In this document: in pieces, positions 15,030 through 24,649 of the stretch
Position numbering within the stretch: the first letter of the stretch is position 1
How the letters are laid out: the number at the start of each line of letters is the position of its first letter
Source: Candidatus Hermodarchaeota archaeon
GTDB taxonomy: Archaea; Asgardarchaeota; Hermodarchaeia; Hermodarchaeales; Hermodarchaeaceae
Reading direction: 5' to 3'
DNA length: 29,254 nucleotides
Assembly (NCBI GenBank): GCA_016839995.1
Contig: JAEOTD010000013.1
Span: 1-29,254 of the forward strand
Translations under genes and position numbers: made by a program
Notes under the pieces: generated by a model
What the model was told of the DNA's origin: nothing
The model's database searches: none
What the model saw: only the letters and a program-made list of their open reading frames with translations

Positions 15030-17075
15030 ATGTGTGTTCCAAGAATCGGGAGGCGTGACAACGCATTGGTCACATCACGTCAGTTCGAACTCAACCCAGA
15101 CTTCACTCCACGAGGCGATCAGCCCAAAGCTATCCAGAAACTCATCGATGGCTACAACCAAGGGAAGAGGCAACAAACCCTCTTGGGTGTCACTGGGTCA
15201 GGTAAAACCTTCACCGTTGCCTCGATTGTTGAAACCCTTCAGAAACCCACCTTAGTCATTGCCCCTAACAAGACTCTTGCTGCCCAACTGACGAGTATGT
15301 TCCGCGAATACTTCCCCAATAATGCCGTGGAATACTACACCTCCTATTACGATTATTTTCAACCCGAAGCCTACATGCCCACTTCAGATGTCTACATCGA
15401 GAAAGATGCCTCAATTAACGAGGAAGTGGAAAGGATGCGCCTTTCTGCTGTGGCCTCTTTGGCGGTTCGCAAGGATGTGTTGATTGTAGCAACAGTGTCC
15501 TGTATCTACGGCATTGGTGCGCCAGGATCTTATCGGAACCTTGTGGTCGAGTTAGAAAAGGGTAAAGACATTCCCCGGGATGAACTCTTTGCTCGCCTAG
15601 TCCACATCAACTACACTCGAAACGATTTTGACTTTCGTCGGGGAACCTTCCGAGTACGTGGTGAAGTGATTGAAGTCTTCCCAGCCTATGCAAATCATCC
15701 CATACGTCTCGAAACCTTTGGAGACACGATCGAAAGCATCTCCGACATTGCCCCGATAAAAGGAACAGTCCTCTATGAACGGGACAAAGTCAAAATTTTC
15801 CCCGCTAAACAATTCACTACGGATCAGAAGATGCTCCCAGAGGTTTTAGATCAAATTGAAGACGACCTTGAGATTCGTCTGAAAGAATTAGAAGATCAAG
15901 GAAAGATCCTTGAAGCTGACCGCCTAAAACGCCGAGTCAAATATGATGTGGAGATGATGCGGTCCGTAGGATGGACTGGTGGCATCGAAAATTATTCGCG
16001 GTACTTTGATGGACGGAAAGAGGGACAGAAACCGTACTGCCTGTTAGATCATTATCCTGAAGACTTCCTCTTGGTAATCGATGAATCTCACATCACCGTT
16101 CCCCAGATTGGAGGAATGTTTCATGGGGATTTGTCACGGAAACGGAACCTTGTAGATTATGGCTTCCGATTACCAGCAGCATATGACAATCGGCCACTGA
16201 CGTTTGAAGAGTTTGAACCCTACATGCGTACAGTCCTCTATACGTCGGCGACTCCAGCTGGTTATGAACGAAAACACTCAGATCAAGTAGTTGAACAAAT
16301 TGTTCGACCGACTGGATTAGTGGACCCCCACATCATTGTTCGCCCAACTGAAGGGCAAGTCGAAGATTTGCTTGGAGAAATCCGAAATCGCACTAAGAAG
16401 GATGAGCGAGTGCTAGTGACTACTCTCACCAAACGCATGGCTGAAGACCTCGCAGACTATATGGTCCATGCTGGGGTCAAAGCGGAATATCTTCACTCAG
16501 AAGTGGGAACCCTTGAGCGAATCGAAGTACTCCGGAACTTACGCCGAGGGAAACACGATGTGGTTGTTGGCATCAATCTACTCCGTGAAGGTCTTGATCT
16601 TCCTGAGGTGTCGCTTGTTGCGATTCTTGATGCAGATAAGGAAGGTTTCTTGCGTTCAGACACGAGTCTGATTCAGATTATGGGGCGAGCGAGTCGGAAT
16701 GTAAGTGGAACAGTGATACTGTATGCAGACCGGATGACAGACTCAATGAAGCGTGCGATAGGTGAGAATAACCGGCGTCGTAAGATGCAGAGGGCATATA
16801 ACAAGGAGCACGGCATCACACCCACTACTATCGTTAAATCAATCACTGATATTGCTGAGGGTGTAGAACGTGTCGCTGCGGATGCACGGTCACAGGTGAA
16901 GGTTCCGAAGAACTGGCGCACTGCCAATGAAAGCGATTTAGCGCTTCTAATTGTTGAGTTACGTGAAGAAATGCTGCAGGCTGCAGAAGAGCTGGACTTC
17001 GAACGGGCTGCTGAGCTCCGCGACCTCATTAACGAGATTGAAGCCTACATGGGGCTACAGACCAAGAGTGCCTAG
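15030..17075 (+). CDS. uvrB: UvrB, excision nuclease helicase-like subunit
   Basis: Damage-verification subunit of UvrABC nucleotide excision repair. 681 residues, the usual length, from ATG 15030; a TTG at 15066, 12 bases after GGGAGG, is an alternative and fits the usual N-terminus (FELNPDFTPRGDQPKAI) better. Domains: Walker A GVTGSGKT at about 53, the damage-contacting beta-hairpin region YYTSYYDYFQPEAYMPTSD, DESH helicase motif II at about 351, motifs V and VI near GINLLREGLDLPEV and QIMGRASRN, and a C-terminal UVR motif (LDFERAAELRDLI) that binds UvrA/UvrC. Everything looks intact. It heads the uvrB-uvrA-uvrC row. The set is bacterial in type and in archaea is generally ascribed to horizontal transfer. 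Confidence 0.97.
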   Translation: MCVPRIGRRDNALVTSRQFELNPDFTPRGDQPKAIQKLIDGYNQGKRQQTLLGVTGSGKTFTVASIVETLQKPTLVIAPNKTLAAQLTSMFREYFPNNAVEYYTSYYDYFQPEAYMPTSDVYIEKDASINEEVERMRLSAVASLAVRKDVLIVATVSCIYGIGAPGSYRNLVVELEKGKDIPRDELFARLVHINYTRNDFDFRRGTFRVRGEVIEVFPAYANHPIRLETFGDTIESISDIAPIKGTVLYERDKVKIFPAKQFTTDQKMLPEVLDQIEDDLEIRLKELEDQGKILEADRLKRRVKYDVEMMRSVGWTGGIENYSRYFDGRKEGQKPYCLLDHYPEDFLLVIDESHITVPQIGGMFHGDLSRKRNLVDYGFRLPAAYDNRPLTFEEFEPYMRTVLYTSATPAGYERKHSDQVVEQIVRPTGLVDPHIIVRPTEGQVEDLLGEIRNRTKKDERVLVTTLTKRMAEDLADYMVHAGVKAEYLHSEVGTLERIEVLRNLRRGKHDVVVGINLLREGLDLPEVSLVAILDADKEGFLRSDTSLIQIMGRASRNVSGTVILYADRMTDSMKRAIGENNRRRKMQRAYNKEHGITPTTIVKSITDIAEGVERVAADARSQVKVPKNWRTANESDLALLIVELREEMLQAAEELDFERAAELRDLINEIEAYMGLQTKSA

Positions 17076-17152
17076 CCCTAATTACTTTCAATGTGGTCTC
17101 CCCTCCGCTTATATGTTTAAACGAACCTTCGACTACGAAAAGCCTGATAAAA

Positions 17153-17168
17153 CAGGTCAGCTAACCTG
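17153..17168. promoter_or_regulatory. Inverted repeat upstream of uvrA
   Basis: CAGGT, 6 bases, ACCTG, located 51 bases before ATG 17219. It could be an operator, a short hairpin in a uvrB-uvrA transcript, or chance. Confidence 0.25.
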
Positions 17169-17218
17169 CCAAGCTGGACGCACACCAGGGTTGGGCTGGA
17201 TGTAGAACCGTAACTCTT

Positions 17219-20197
17219 ATGTCAGCAGGTGCTATCGGTGCCGCTGGCAAGACAGGTGACAGATGGGTGAGCGACGACAAGTACATTACAGTCAAAGGAG
17301 CCCGCGTGCACAACCTGAAGAACATCACAGTGCAGATTCCTCGGGACAAATACGTAGTCATAACAGGACTCTCTGGTTCAGGGAAATCCTCGCTCGCCTT
17401 TGACACACTGTTCGCTGAAGGCCAACGCCGATACGTTGAATCTTTGTCAGCGTATGCCCGACAGTTTTTAGGGCGAATGGATAAACCTGATGTTGACTCT
17501 ATTGAAGGGTTAAGCCCAGCGATTTCGATAGATCAGCGGTCTGCAGGGGGTAATCCTCGCTCAACGGTTGGCACAACTACTGAAGTCTATGATTACATGC
17601 GATTACTTTGGGCCCGTATCGGTATACCCCATTGTCATCAATGTGGTCGACGTATTGCTCCTCAATCTGCCCAACAGATAGTCCGACAAATCATGGAGTT
17701 TGAAGAGGGAAAACGTGTTCGAATCCTTTCACCCGTTGTCCGTGGACGGAAAGGCACCTACAAGGCACTTTTCAAGAAGCTACAAAGTGAGGGATTCATC
17801 CGGGTTCGTGTCGACGGTAAAGATCATCGATTGGATAAAGACGAAATCGAACTGGACCGCTATGTGATCCACAACATTGAGATTATTGTTGACCGGTTGG
17901 TGCTGAAACCTGCTGTAGAACATCGGTTGAACCAATCGGTCGAAACTGCCCTCGAATTTGGCGAAGGACTGGTCATTGTTGACGTTCAGGGAGATCAAGA
18001 GTACCTCTTCAGTGAATCTGCAGGGTGTCCAGTATGTGGCATCAGCTTTCCTGATTTGGCTCCCCGCCTTTTCAGCTTCAATTCTCCCTATGGGGCATGT
18101 CCCGAATGCAAAGGATTAGGGTACACCCTGGAAGTTGATCCAGACCTCGTGGTCCCAGATGAAACAAAATCTATCCTGGAAGGCGCAATCGCTCCCTATC
18201 ATGTTCCCATAAATGGTTGGCGGTTTAGAAGCCTTACAAGTATTGCAAATCACTTTGGGTTCAGCCTCGACACTCCTTTCAACCAGTTAAGCCCAGAAAT
18301 TCAACGCGTTATTCTTTATGGGTCGGGTGACGAAGAGATTCGATTCGAGCATCGTGGGGTCACCAAGTCAGGACGAAAATGGGAGTGGATTAGTGAAAAG
18401 CCAACTATGGGCGTTATACCCGGTCTAAAGCATCGATACAAGCACACAAGCTCCGACGTTGTTCGTGATTCGATTGTGCGATTTATGGCTCAACTCCCTT
18501 GCCCCGTATGTCATGGTCGAAGGCTTCGCCCTGAAGCCTTGGCGGTCACAATCAACGGTCAAAGCATTGATTATGTGACAGATCTTCCCATTGATGAAAC
18601 CTTGGCATTCTTTGATTCACTGAAACTTACGAAAAAAGAAGCGACAATCGCCAAACAAACACTGCGCGAAATCAAACAGCGCCTCCAATTCCTCTCCTCG
18701 GTAGGTCTTGATTACCTAACCTTGAACCGACAATCTGCATCACTAGCCGGCGGTGAAGCCCAACGAGTTCGACTCGCAACCCAAATTGGATCACGCCTTG
18801 TCGGAGTAACCTACATCCTCGACGAACCCAGTATTGGTCTCCACATGCGGGACAATAAACGGCTGCTCTCAATGTTGCTCCAGTTACGTGACCTTGGCAA
18901 CACGGTATTAGTTGTAGAGCATGATGAGGGATTCATCCGTGCTGCAGATTGGGTCGTCGACCTAGGACCTGGTGCGGGGATCCATGGGGGACAGGTCGTC
19001 GCTGAAGGCTCGGTTGCAGACATTGAAGCAAACCCACAATCCATAACAGGGCAATATCTCCGAGGGGACAAAGTCATCTCGGTACCTCCCACCCGACGAA
19101 TCGGAAACGGCGCAAGTATCCAGATAAAAGGCGCTTACCATCGGAACCTAAAAAATATCGATGTCACATTTCCCCTTGGAACCTTCATTTGCATTACCGG
19201 AGTTTCTGGATCAGGAAAGAGCACTCTCATCACCGATACTCTCTATCCTGGCATTATCTGGCAGTTTCGTCGACGCCGTCACCGTCAATCCGATGCAATC
19301 TTAGCTAGCCGAATTTTGAAACCAGGACCCTTTGAAGATATGCAAGGCGTTGACTTGATCGATAAGGTCATCCTCGTCGATCAATCACCCATTGGACGAA
19401 CTCCACGCTCCAATCCCGCAACCTATACTCAGGTGTTTGGTCCCATCCGAGAGCTATTCTCGAGAACAGAAGAAGCACGAAAACGGGGGTATCAGCCTGG
19501 TCGGTTCAGTTTCAACGTCAAAGGTGGGCGATGCGAGACCTGCAGGGGCGCTGGAGTCATTCGAATTGAAATGCAATTCCTTCCCGATGTCTACGTCGTG
19601 TGTGATGAGTGCCACGGGAAACGTTTCAACAAAGAAACCCTCCAAGTCCGGTACAAAGGTAAGACTATCTATGAAGTGCTTCGGATGACCGTTGACGAAG
19701 CTGCAGAGTTTTACAAGAACATCCCCAAGATTGCACGAATTCTTGAAACCCTTCAACGCGTGGGGCTAGGGTACATGGAACTAGGGCAACCCTCACCTAC
19801 ACTTAGCGGTGGGGAAGCCCAGCGTATCAAATTAAGTCGCGAACTTGGGAAACGCAGCACGACTCAAACCCTCTACATCTTAGATGAACCAACCACAGGT
19901 CTACATCTTGCCGATGTCCAGAAACTTCTCGATGTCTTGAACCATCTTGTCGATGCAGGCAATACAGTCATTGTCATTGAGCATCAACCCGATGTAATCA
20001 AAGGGGCAGATTACATCATTGACTTAGGACCAGAAGGGGGCGATAAAGGCGGATTCATTGTGGCACAGGGCACACCTGAACAAGTGGCACGAAAACGAAA
20101 ATCCTACACGGGCTCAGTGCTTCGTGAAGTACTTAACTTGAAACCTGAACGTGATTCACCGGAATCCAAGGGACGCGTAGAAATCCTTTCCCAGTAG
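17219..20197 (+). CDS. uvrA: UvrA, excision nuclease ABC ATPase
   Basis: Damage-sensing dimeric ABC ATPase that loads UvrB. 992 residues from ATG 17219; GTG 17267, with AGGTGA 8 bases upstream, gives 976 residues and matches the usual start (YITVKGARVHNLKNI), so it may be the real one. Two ABC modules: first Walker A GLSGSGKSS at about 51, signature LAGGEAQR at about 509; second Walker A GVSGSGKST at about 661, signature LSGGEAQR at about 862; Walker B ILDEP in each. The zinc modules are present: CxxC pairs near residue 277 (CPVC) and near 300 (CPEC), and near 772 (CETC) and 798 (CDEC). The UvrB-binding region and the DNA-contacting insertion look complete. It lies 143 bases after uvrB. Confidence 0.97.
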   Translation: MSAGAIGAAGKTGDRWVSDDKYITVKGARVHNLKNITVQIPRDKYVVITGLSGSGKSSLAFDTLFAEGQRRYVESLSAYARQFLGRMDKPDVDSIEGLSPAISIDQRSAGGNPRSTVGTTTEVYDYMRLLWARIGIPHCHQCGRRIAPQSAQQIVRQIMEFEEGKRVRILSPVVRGRKGTYKALFKKLQSEGFIRVRVDGKDHRLDKDEIELDRYVIHNIEIIVDRLVLKPAVEHRLNQSVETALEFGEGLVIVDVQGDQEYLFSESAGCPVCGISFPDLAPRLFSFNSPYGACPECKGLGYTLEVDPDLVVPDETKSILEGAIAPYHVPINGWRFRSLTSIANHFGFSLDTPFNQLSPEIQRVILYGSGDEEIRFEHRGVTKSGRKWEWISEKPTMGVIPGLKHRYKHTSSDVVRDSIVRFMAQLPCPVCHGRRLRPEALAVTINGQSIDYVTDLPIDETLAFFDSLKLTKKEATIAKQTLREIKQRLQFLSSVGLDYLTLNRQSASLAGGEAQRVRLATQIGSRLVGVTYILDEPSIGLHMRDNKRLLSMLLQLRDLGNTVLVVEHDEGFIRAADWVVDLGPGAGIHGGQVVAEGSVADIEANPQSITGQYLRGDKVISVPPTRRIGNGASIQIKGAYHRNLKNIDVTFPLGTFICITGVSGSGKSTLITDTLYPGIIWQFRRRRHRQSDAILASRILKPGPFEDMQGVDLIDKVILVDQSPIGRTPRSNPATYTQVFGPIRELFSRTEEARKRGYQPGRFSFNVKGGRCETCRGAGVIRIEMQFLPDVYVVCDECHGKRFNKETLQVRYKGKTIYEVLRMTVDEAAEFYKNIPKIARILETLQRVGLGYMELGQPSPTLSGGEAQRIKLSRELGKRSTTQTLYILDEPTTGLHLADVQKLLDVLNHLVDAGNTVIVIEHQPDVIKGADYIIDLGPEGGDKGGFIVAQGTPEQVARKRKSYTGSVLREVLNLKPERDSPESKGRVEILSQ

Positions 20198-20246
20198 GAG
20201 CGAACGGTTCTTCAATGCCAACGACGTTCTAGTAGATGATTAAGCG

Positions 20247-22085
20247 ATGAATCTTGAGCAGGAACTGAAGGATTTACCTGACGCACCCGGCGTCTACATA
20301 CTTTATGACGCAAATGATACCGTTATCTATGTCGGGAAAGCCCGTTCCCTGAAAAAACGCGTTCCTGCCCATTTTCGAGGCATCGGAAGTGGTAATGTCT
20401 TTTCACCCATTGGTCAAGAGGTCACCGAACTCGAATACATGGTAACCGCCAATGAATCTGAAGCTCTAGTCCTCGAAGATAACATGATTAAACGCCATAA
20501 ACCTCGTTATAATATTCGTCTCAAAGATGACAAGAGCTTCCCCTATGTGCGGATCACACTCCATGAGGAGTTTCCTCGAATCGAAAAAACTCGGACGCTA
20601 GTCAATGATGGGAGTCGATACATCGGACCTTACTCCAACGTCAAAGCTCTAGATGGGCTTCTCAAATCGATTAATCGTATAGTGCCCATTGCAACATGCA
20701 AACCCACCATTGTTTCCGGGAAACGGAAGCGAGCCTGCCTAAAACACGACATTGACTATTGTCCTGCCCCCTGCATTGGAAAAATTGAGAAAGATGAGTA
20801 TGCTGAACTCGTACAAGAATACATTCTGATGCTGACTGGGCAACATGATGAACTCGAAGCTCACCTGCAACGGCTGATGACAAAGACTTCTGAAGCGCAG
20901 GAATTTGAAAAAGCCGCCCGATACCGGGATCGCCTCCGTGCCGTTCAACGCGGACGTCAAGCCCAACGAGCCACCTATTGGAATCAACTGCCCGGTCACC
21001 GGGACGTATTAGGGCTAGCCCGTACGGGACCAGATGCACTAATTCAACTGCTAGTTGTTCGGGAAGGACGAGTTGTCGGGCAGCAACCCTTTCCACTTAC
21101 AGCACCATCCGAATTAGCTGATGAGACGGTGATAGAAGCCTTTCTCAAACAGTACTATCTTCGGGCAACCGAAATCCCCGAAGAAGTCATCATCTCTGTG
21201 TCGATTGCAGAAACCCAATTTCTAGAAGATTGGCTAACAGAGCGACGGAGTACTAAACAGCAAGTGAAGATACTCCATCCCACACAGGATCCCCTTCTAA
21301 GCCTGATTCAGATGGCAAATGAAAACGCCCAGTTTCACCTCCATCAGCTCATCGAACGGATGGCCCGTGATGAAGGACGCAAACAACAAGCATACACAGA
21401 TCTCATGGTTGCACTCGATCTCTTCGAGGAACCTGGTCACATTGAAGGGTTTGATATTTCCACACTCCAAGGCACCGAATCCGTTGGAGCCTGTGTCGTT
21501 TTCCGGGATGGGCTTCCTTACAAGAAGGGTTACCGTCGGTTTAAGATTCGCGAAGTTGAAGGGCAAGATGACTTTGCAATGATGCACGAAGTTGTTCAAC
21601 GCCGGTACCGCCGCGTCCTAGCCGAGGACCAACCGCTACCCAATCTCATTGTAATTGATGGTGGACGGGGTCAGCTAAGCATGGCAGTTAAGGCTCTGAA
21701 TGCCGTCGGTGCTGAGAATGTACCAATTCTTGGACTAGCTAAAGCTGAAAAACCAAATCCTGACATTGTGTATGTTCCGAGTCAGAAGACACCAATCAAG
21801 TTACCCGCAGATAGTCAGGGGCTACGGCTGTTACAGCGGGTCCGTGATGAGGCGCACCGATTTGCCATTGCGTACCATAGGAAAGTTCGTCAAATCAAGG
21901 GACTCAAACTCACACTGACTGATATTCCGGGGGTCGGTGTGAAACGTGCCACCCTTCTTCTCCAGCATTTTGGTAATCGAGAGACGCTCTCCAAAGCATC
22001 TGTCGATGAAATTGCAGCAGTCCCAGGCATCACTAAACAAGTCGCGAAGGATATTGCCGAACATTTCTCCGAAATCAGTGAATAA
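20247..22085 (+). CDS. uvrC: UvrC, dual-incision nuclease
   Basis: Makes both incisions around the lesion with UvrB. 612 residues. The GIY-YIG domain (about 13-50; GVYILYDANDTVIYVGKARS) cuts 3', a UVR motif at about 205-225 (EFEKAARYRDRL) binds UvrB, the RNase H-like domain (FDISTLQGTESVGACVVF and VIDGGRGQL, which carry the catalytic Asp residues) cuts 5', and C-terminal tandem helix-hairpin-helix motifs (PGVGVKRATLLL, VPGITKQVAKDI) bind DNA. All are intact. No good ribosome site precedes ATG 20247, which follows uvrA after 49 bases. The stop faces that of the convergent YhhN-like gene 5 bases away. Confidence 0.96.
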   Translation: MNLEQELKDLPDAPGVYILYDANDTVIYVGKARSLKKRVPAHFRGIGSGNVFSPIGQEVTELEYMVTANESEALVLEDNMIKRHKPRYNIRLKDDKSFPYVRITLHEEFPRIEKTRTLVNDGSRYIGPYSNVKALDGLLKSINRIVPIATCKPTIVSGKRKRACLKHDIDYCPAPCIGKIEKDEYAELVQEYILMLTGQHDELEAHLQRLMTKTSEAQEFEKAARYRDRLRAVQRGRQAQRATYWNQLPGHRDVLGLARTGPDALIQLLVVREGRVVGQQPFPLTAPSELADETVIEAFLKQYYLRATEIPEEVIISVSIAETQFLEDWLTERRSTKQQVKILHPTQDPLLSLIQMANENAQFHLHQLIERMARDEGRKQQAYTDLMVALDLFEEPGHIEGFDISTLQGTESVGACVVFRDGLPYKKGYRRFKIREVEGQDDFAMMHEVVQRRYRRVLAEDQPLPNLIVIDGGRGQLSMAVKALNAVGAENVPILGLAKAEKPNPDIVYVPSQKTPIKLPADSQGLRLLQRVRDEAHRFAIAYHRKVRQIKGLKLTLTDIPGVGVKRATLLLQHFGNRETLSKASVDEIAAVPGITKQVAKDIAEHFSEISE

Positions 22086-22090
22086 GACCT

Positions 22091-22804
22091 TTAGAAGATG
22101 TATATGACAAAGCTGAGGGAGAGTAGGAACAAGGCAAGATAGTAGGTTGGAAAGATGAAGAGTTCAGCCTTGTTGAAATGATGGTGAAATTCTTTTATGA
22201 ATAAGATTAGGTCTGAGATAACAAAGAACAAGGCACCGAGTACTGGTATGAATCCCAGTAGAGTTCCTGATGCAAGCCATAACATCAATGCACTGCAAAA
22301 CGTGAGGGAAACGGTGAGTGAATAGACAAAAATAGGAATCTTCATTTTCCCGAACCCGTTTTCTGAGGATTCAATGTAGTGAGTGTTAAAGATAATTATC
22401 AGTAGCCACCCGATAAATGCGGTTACAAAAGCTGTTATGGGAAGAAAGGAGACGCCGAGGAGTACGCTCTGCCAGGTAAAATTAGCAATAAATAGAATCT
22501 GAGCGATGAGGAAGAGTACACCACCGATTAGGATTTTCATTTCCATACCGATATCGCCGAGGAGACAAAAGATGAATGCGACAGCTAATAGTATGTAAAA
22601 CAAGCTGATTGTTGGTCGGAAGAGTAGCACCACGATTGCTGCAATAAGTGCAGGGAGGAATTTGATTACCATGAAAACAGGTGTTGGTAATTTAGACAAG
22701 CGTTCTTTTTGAAAGGTTATCTCGTTTTCACGAACGGATTTAATAACCGTTGACACGAGCGCGATAATCCAAAAAATCAAGGCGTAAGGGATGAGATATA
22801 ACAT
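22091..22804 (-). CDS. YhhN/TMEM86-family membrane protein
   Basis: 237 residues from ATG 22804 (a TTG at 22810 is alternative) with seven or eight hydrophobic segments. The family feature is the conserved acidic stretch LLGDIGMEM in the middle (about residues 82-90), followed by a helix rich in Gly, Ile and Phe, as in YhhN proteins. TMEM86B hydrolyses the vinyl-ether bond of lysoplasmalogens; archaea have isoprenoid ether lipids and no classic plasmalogens, so the same reaction cannot be assumed. It is convergent with uvrC, and its upstream neighbour leuD lies on the same strand after about 50 bases. Confidence 0.75.
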   Translation of the reverse strand: MLYLIPYALIFWIIALVSTVIKSVRENEITFQKERLSKLPTPVFMVIKFLPALIAAIVVLLFRPTISLFYILLAVAFIFCLLGDIGMEMKILIGGVLFLIAQILFIANFTWQSVLLGVSFLPITAFVTAFIGWLLIIIFNTHYIESSENGFGKMKIPIFVYSLTVSLTFCSALMLWLASGTLLGFIPVLGALFFVISDLILFIKEFHHHFNKAELFIFPTYYLALFLLSLSFVIYIF

Positions 22805-22854
22805 GCTCAAAAGTTAGTGTGTTAGTGCTTAAGAGTGTTTGATTTTTTTGTGAG

Positions 22855-23376
22855 TCATTGTGTTTTGAGTTTCTTTTTGAGGAGGGGAATTGCTCCCCCC
22901 GCATCTAAGATATCACGGAGAAATGAAGGAATTTTCGTTGTTTTGAAGCTTTTTTGCGTTCGATGATTCAACAACGTTCCAGCGGTGAAGTCCAATTCTA
23001 CAATATCGCCTTCTTGGATCTCCTCTGGCTTTTTCATAAGTTCGGGAAACTCAATGGCTGGGAGACCTAGGTTGAAGGCGTTTCGAAAGAAGATTCGGGC
23101 AAAGGACGTTGCAACAATAGCTCCGACGCCTAAATGACGGAGAATGGCGGGCGCCTCTTCGCGACTTGAACCGATGCCAAAGTGTTCATCGGCGACGATG
23201 ATGTCACCCGGTTGGACGTTCTTGGCAAACTCGGGTCGAAGGTGTTCAAAGGCATAGACGGTTAGCTCTGTTGTGGAGATGCGAGAAAGATGGATACCTG
23301 CAATGATATCATCGGTGCTGATATCGCTGCCAAAACGCCACACTTTACCTTTGATTCGAGGTCCCTGGGGTGGCAT
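22855..23376 (-). CDS. leuD: 3-isopropylmalate dehydratase, small subunit
   Basis: 173 residues from ATG 23376, 5 bases after the leuC stop. With LeuC it isomerises 2-isopropylmalate to 3-isopropylmalate, or a homologous 2-oxoacid intermediate. The aconitase swivel-domain motifs are GSDISTDDII near residue 17 and DEHFGIGSSREEAP (about 63-76), with TSFARIFFRNAFNLGLP after it. The loop after DDII, which in archaeal homologues carries substrate-selecting motifs such as YLRT or YLVY, reads IHLS here, so substrate preference cannot be assigned from it. The C-terminus ends with a basic helix (LLKKKLKTQ). It is the last gene of the operon. Confidence 0.92.
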   Translation of the reverse strand: MPPQGPRIKGKVWRFGSDISTDDIIAGIHLSRISTTELTVYAFEHLRPEFAKNVQPGDIIVADEHFGIGSSREEAPAILRHLGVGAIVATSFARIFFRNAFNLGLPAIEFPELMKKPEEIQEGDIVELDFTAGTLLNHRTQKSFKTTKIPSFLRDILDAGGAIPLLKKKLKTQ

Positions 23377-23381
23377 CGTGA

Positions 23382-24644
23382 TTAGGATCCCCCACGTGGG
23401 TCAGTGATTTTCCCCGTCAAGGCACTAGCGGCAACCGTGGCTGGAGAGGCTAAATAGATTTGAGCTTCAGGGCTGCCCATGCGACCCGGGAAGTTCCGGT
23501 TCGTTGTGCTGATACAAACTTCGCCAGGGCCTAGGATTCCACAGTGCCCACCAAAACAAGCGCCACAAGTTGCAGGTCCAATAGTAGCTCCTGCTTGCAC
23601 AAGATGCCCAATGGAACCATCTTCGAGGGCCGCTTGGTAGACCTTACGGCTCGCGGGGTTAACAATGAACCGAACACCGTCAGCAACCTCTTTACCGGCT
23701 ACAATCTTCGCTGCGATTTGAAGATCTTCAAGTCGACCATTAGTACACGATCCCAGGTAGGCTTGATCAATGTGGGTTCCTGCCACTTGGCTGACTGGAC
23801 CGGCTTGGGTTGGAAGAGACGGTGTAGCAACCTGAGGTGGAAGCTTAGACACATCAATCTCCAAAGTGCTATGGTAGTTGATCTTCTCGTCTGGATAGAT
23901 GGGCTTAAACTTCTGATCGGTACGATTCTTGACATAATCAAGAACTCGTTTGTCCGGAGGAATCAGTGCCGCCATTGCTCCAGCTTCAACGGACATGTTC
24001 GTAAGCGTCATCCAAGCATCCAGACTCAATTTTGAAAGGACGTTACCGTGATATTCAATTGCCTGAAAAGTTGCCCCCTCAACACCCAGCTTACCCAGTG
24101 TGTAAAGAACAAGATCTTTACCCATAATCAGCTTGGGTATAGTGCCTGAATAGGTTATTTTGACCGTTTCAGGAACCCGAAACCATAGTTTTCCTGTGGC
24201 TAGCACAATCGCCATGTCTGCGGCTCCAATTCCCGTTGCGAGTGCTCCAAAAGCGCCTGCTGTGGTTGTATGGGAATCGGTTCCTACTACTAGTTCCCCG
24301 GGGCGGATGTGGCCTTCTTCAACGAGAATTTGGTGGCATATTCCATTTCCTACATCATAGAAGTGTTTGACCTGAAACTTTTTGACGAAATCTCTGACCC
24401 GTTGATGGATGATGGCGGCTTCAATGGTTGGTGGAGGAGTCCAGTGGTCTAAAATCATCACTACACGGTTGGGGTTCCAGAGTTTCTTGACCTCTGCTTC
24501 CTTAAGATGTGGGAGAACACGGGTTCCCATCATCTCATGGGTCATCGCAATATCAATTGAGGCTTCGATGATTTCTCCGGGTTCGATTGCCTTTGTGTCC
24601 GTGTGATTTAGGAGGATTTTCTCTGCCATGGTGTTTCCAGTCAT
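23382..24644 (-). CDS. leuC: 3-isopropylmalate dehydratase/homoaconitase-type large subunit
   Basis: 420 residues from ATG 24644, 5 bases after the upstream dehydrogenase stop; ATG 24629 (MAEKILLN) is equally possible. This is the single-subunit-length archaeal form. The 4Fe-4S ligands are visible: GSCTNGR at about 298 and TCGACFGGHC at about 359. VGTDSHTTTAGAFGALATG is the substrate-binding block. LeuC, homoaconitase and citraconate-type enzymes share these features, so leucine, the isoleucine citramalate route and 2-oxoacid elongation are all possible; leucine is the simplest reading with a dehydrogenase and LeuD in the same operon. No LeuA-type synthase is in the window. Confidence 0.93.
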   Translation of the reverse strand: MTGNTMAEKILLNHTDTKAIEPGEIIEASIDIAMTHEMMGTRVLPHLKEAEVKKLWNPNRVVMILDHWTPPPTIEAAIIHQRVRDFVKKFQVKHFYDVGNGICHQILVEEGHIRPGELVVGTDSHTTTAGAFGALATGIGAADMAIVLATGKLWFRVPETVKITYSGTIPKLIMGKDLVLYTLGKLGVEGATFQAIEYHGNVLSKLSLDAWMTLTNMSVEAGAMAALIPPDKRVLDYVKNRTDQKFKPIYPDEKINYHSTLEIDVSKLPPQVATPSLPTQAGPVSQVAGTHIDQAYLGSCTNGRLEDLQIAAKIVAGKEVADGVRFIVNPASRKVYQAALEDGSIGHLVQAGATIGPATCGACFGGHCGILGPGEVCISTTNRNFPGRMGSPEAQIYLASPATVAASALTGKITDPRGGS

Positions 24645-24649
24645 TCATA

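Noticed and set aside
20202..20210. GAACGGTTC ahead of uvrC as a LexA-type SOS box
   Set aside because: The half-sites are separated by one base; LexA/DinR boxes have about four, and no LexA is expected in an archaeon.
23544..24035. 163-codon plus-strand frame
   Set aside because: It is antisense to leuC and low-complexity in places; leuC has all of its motifs.
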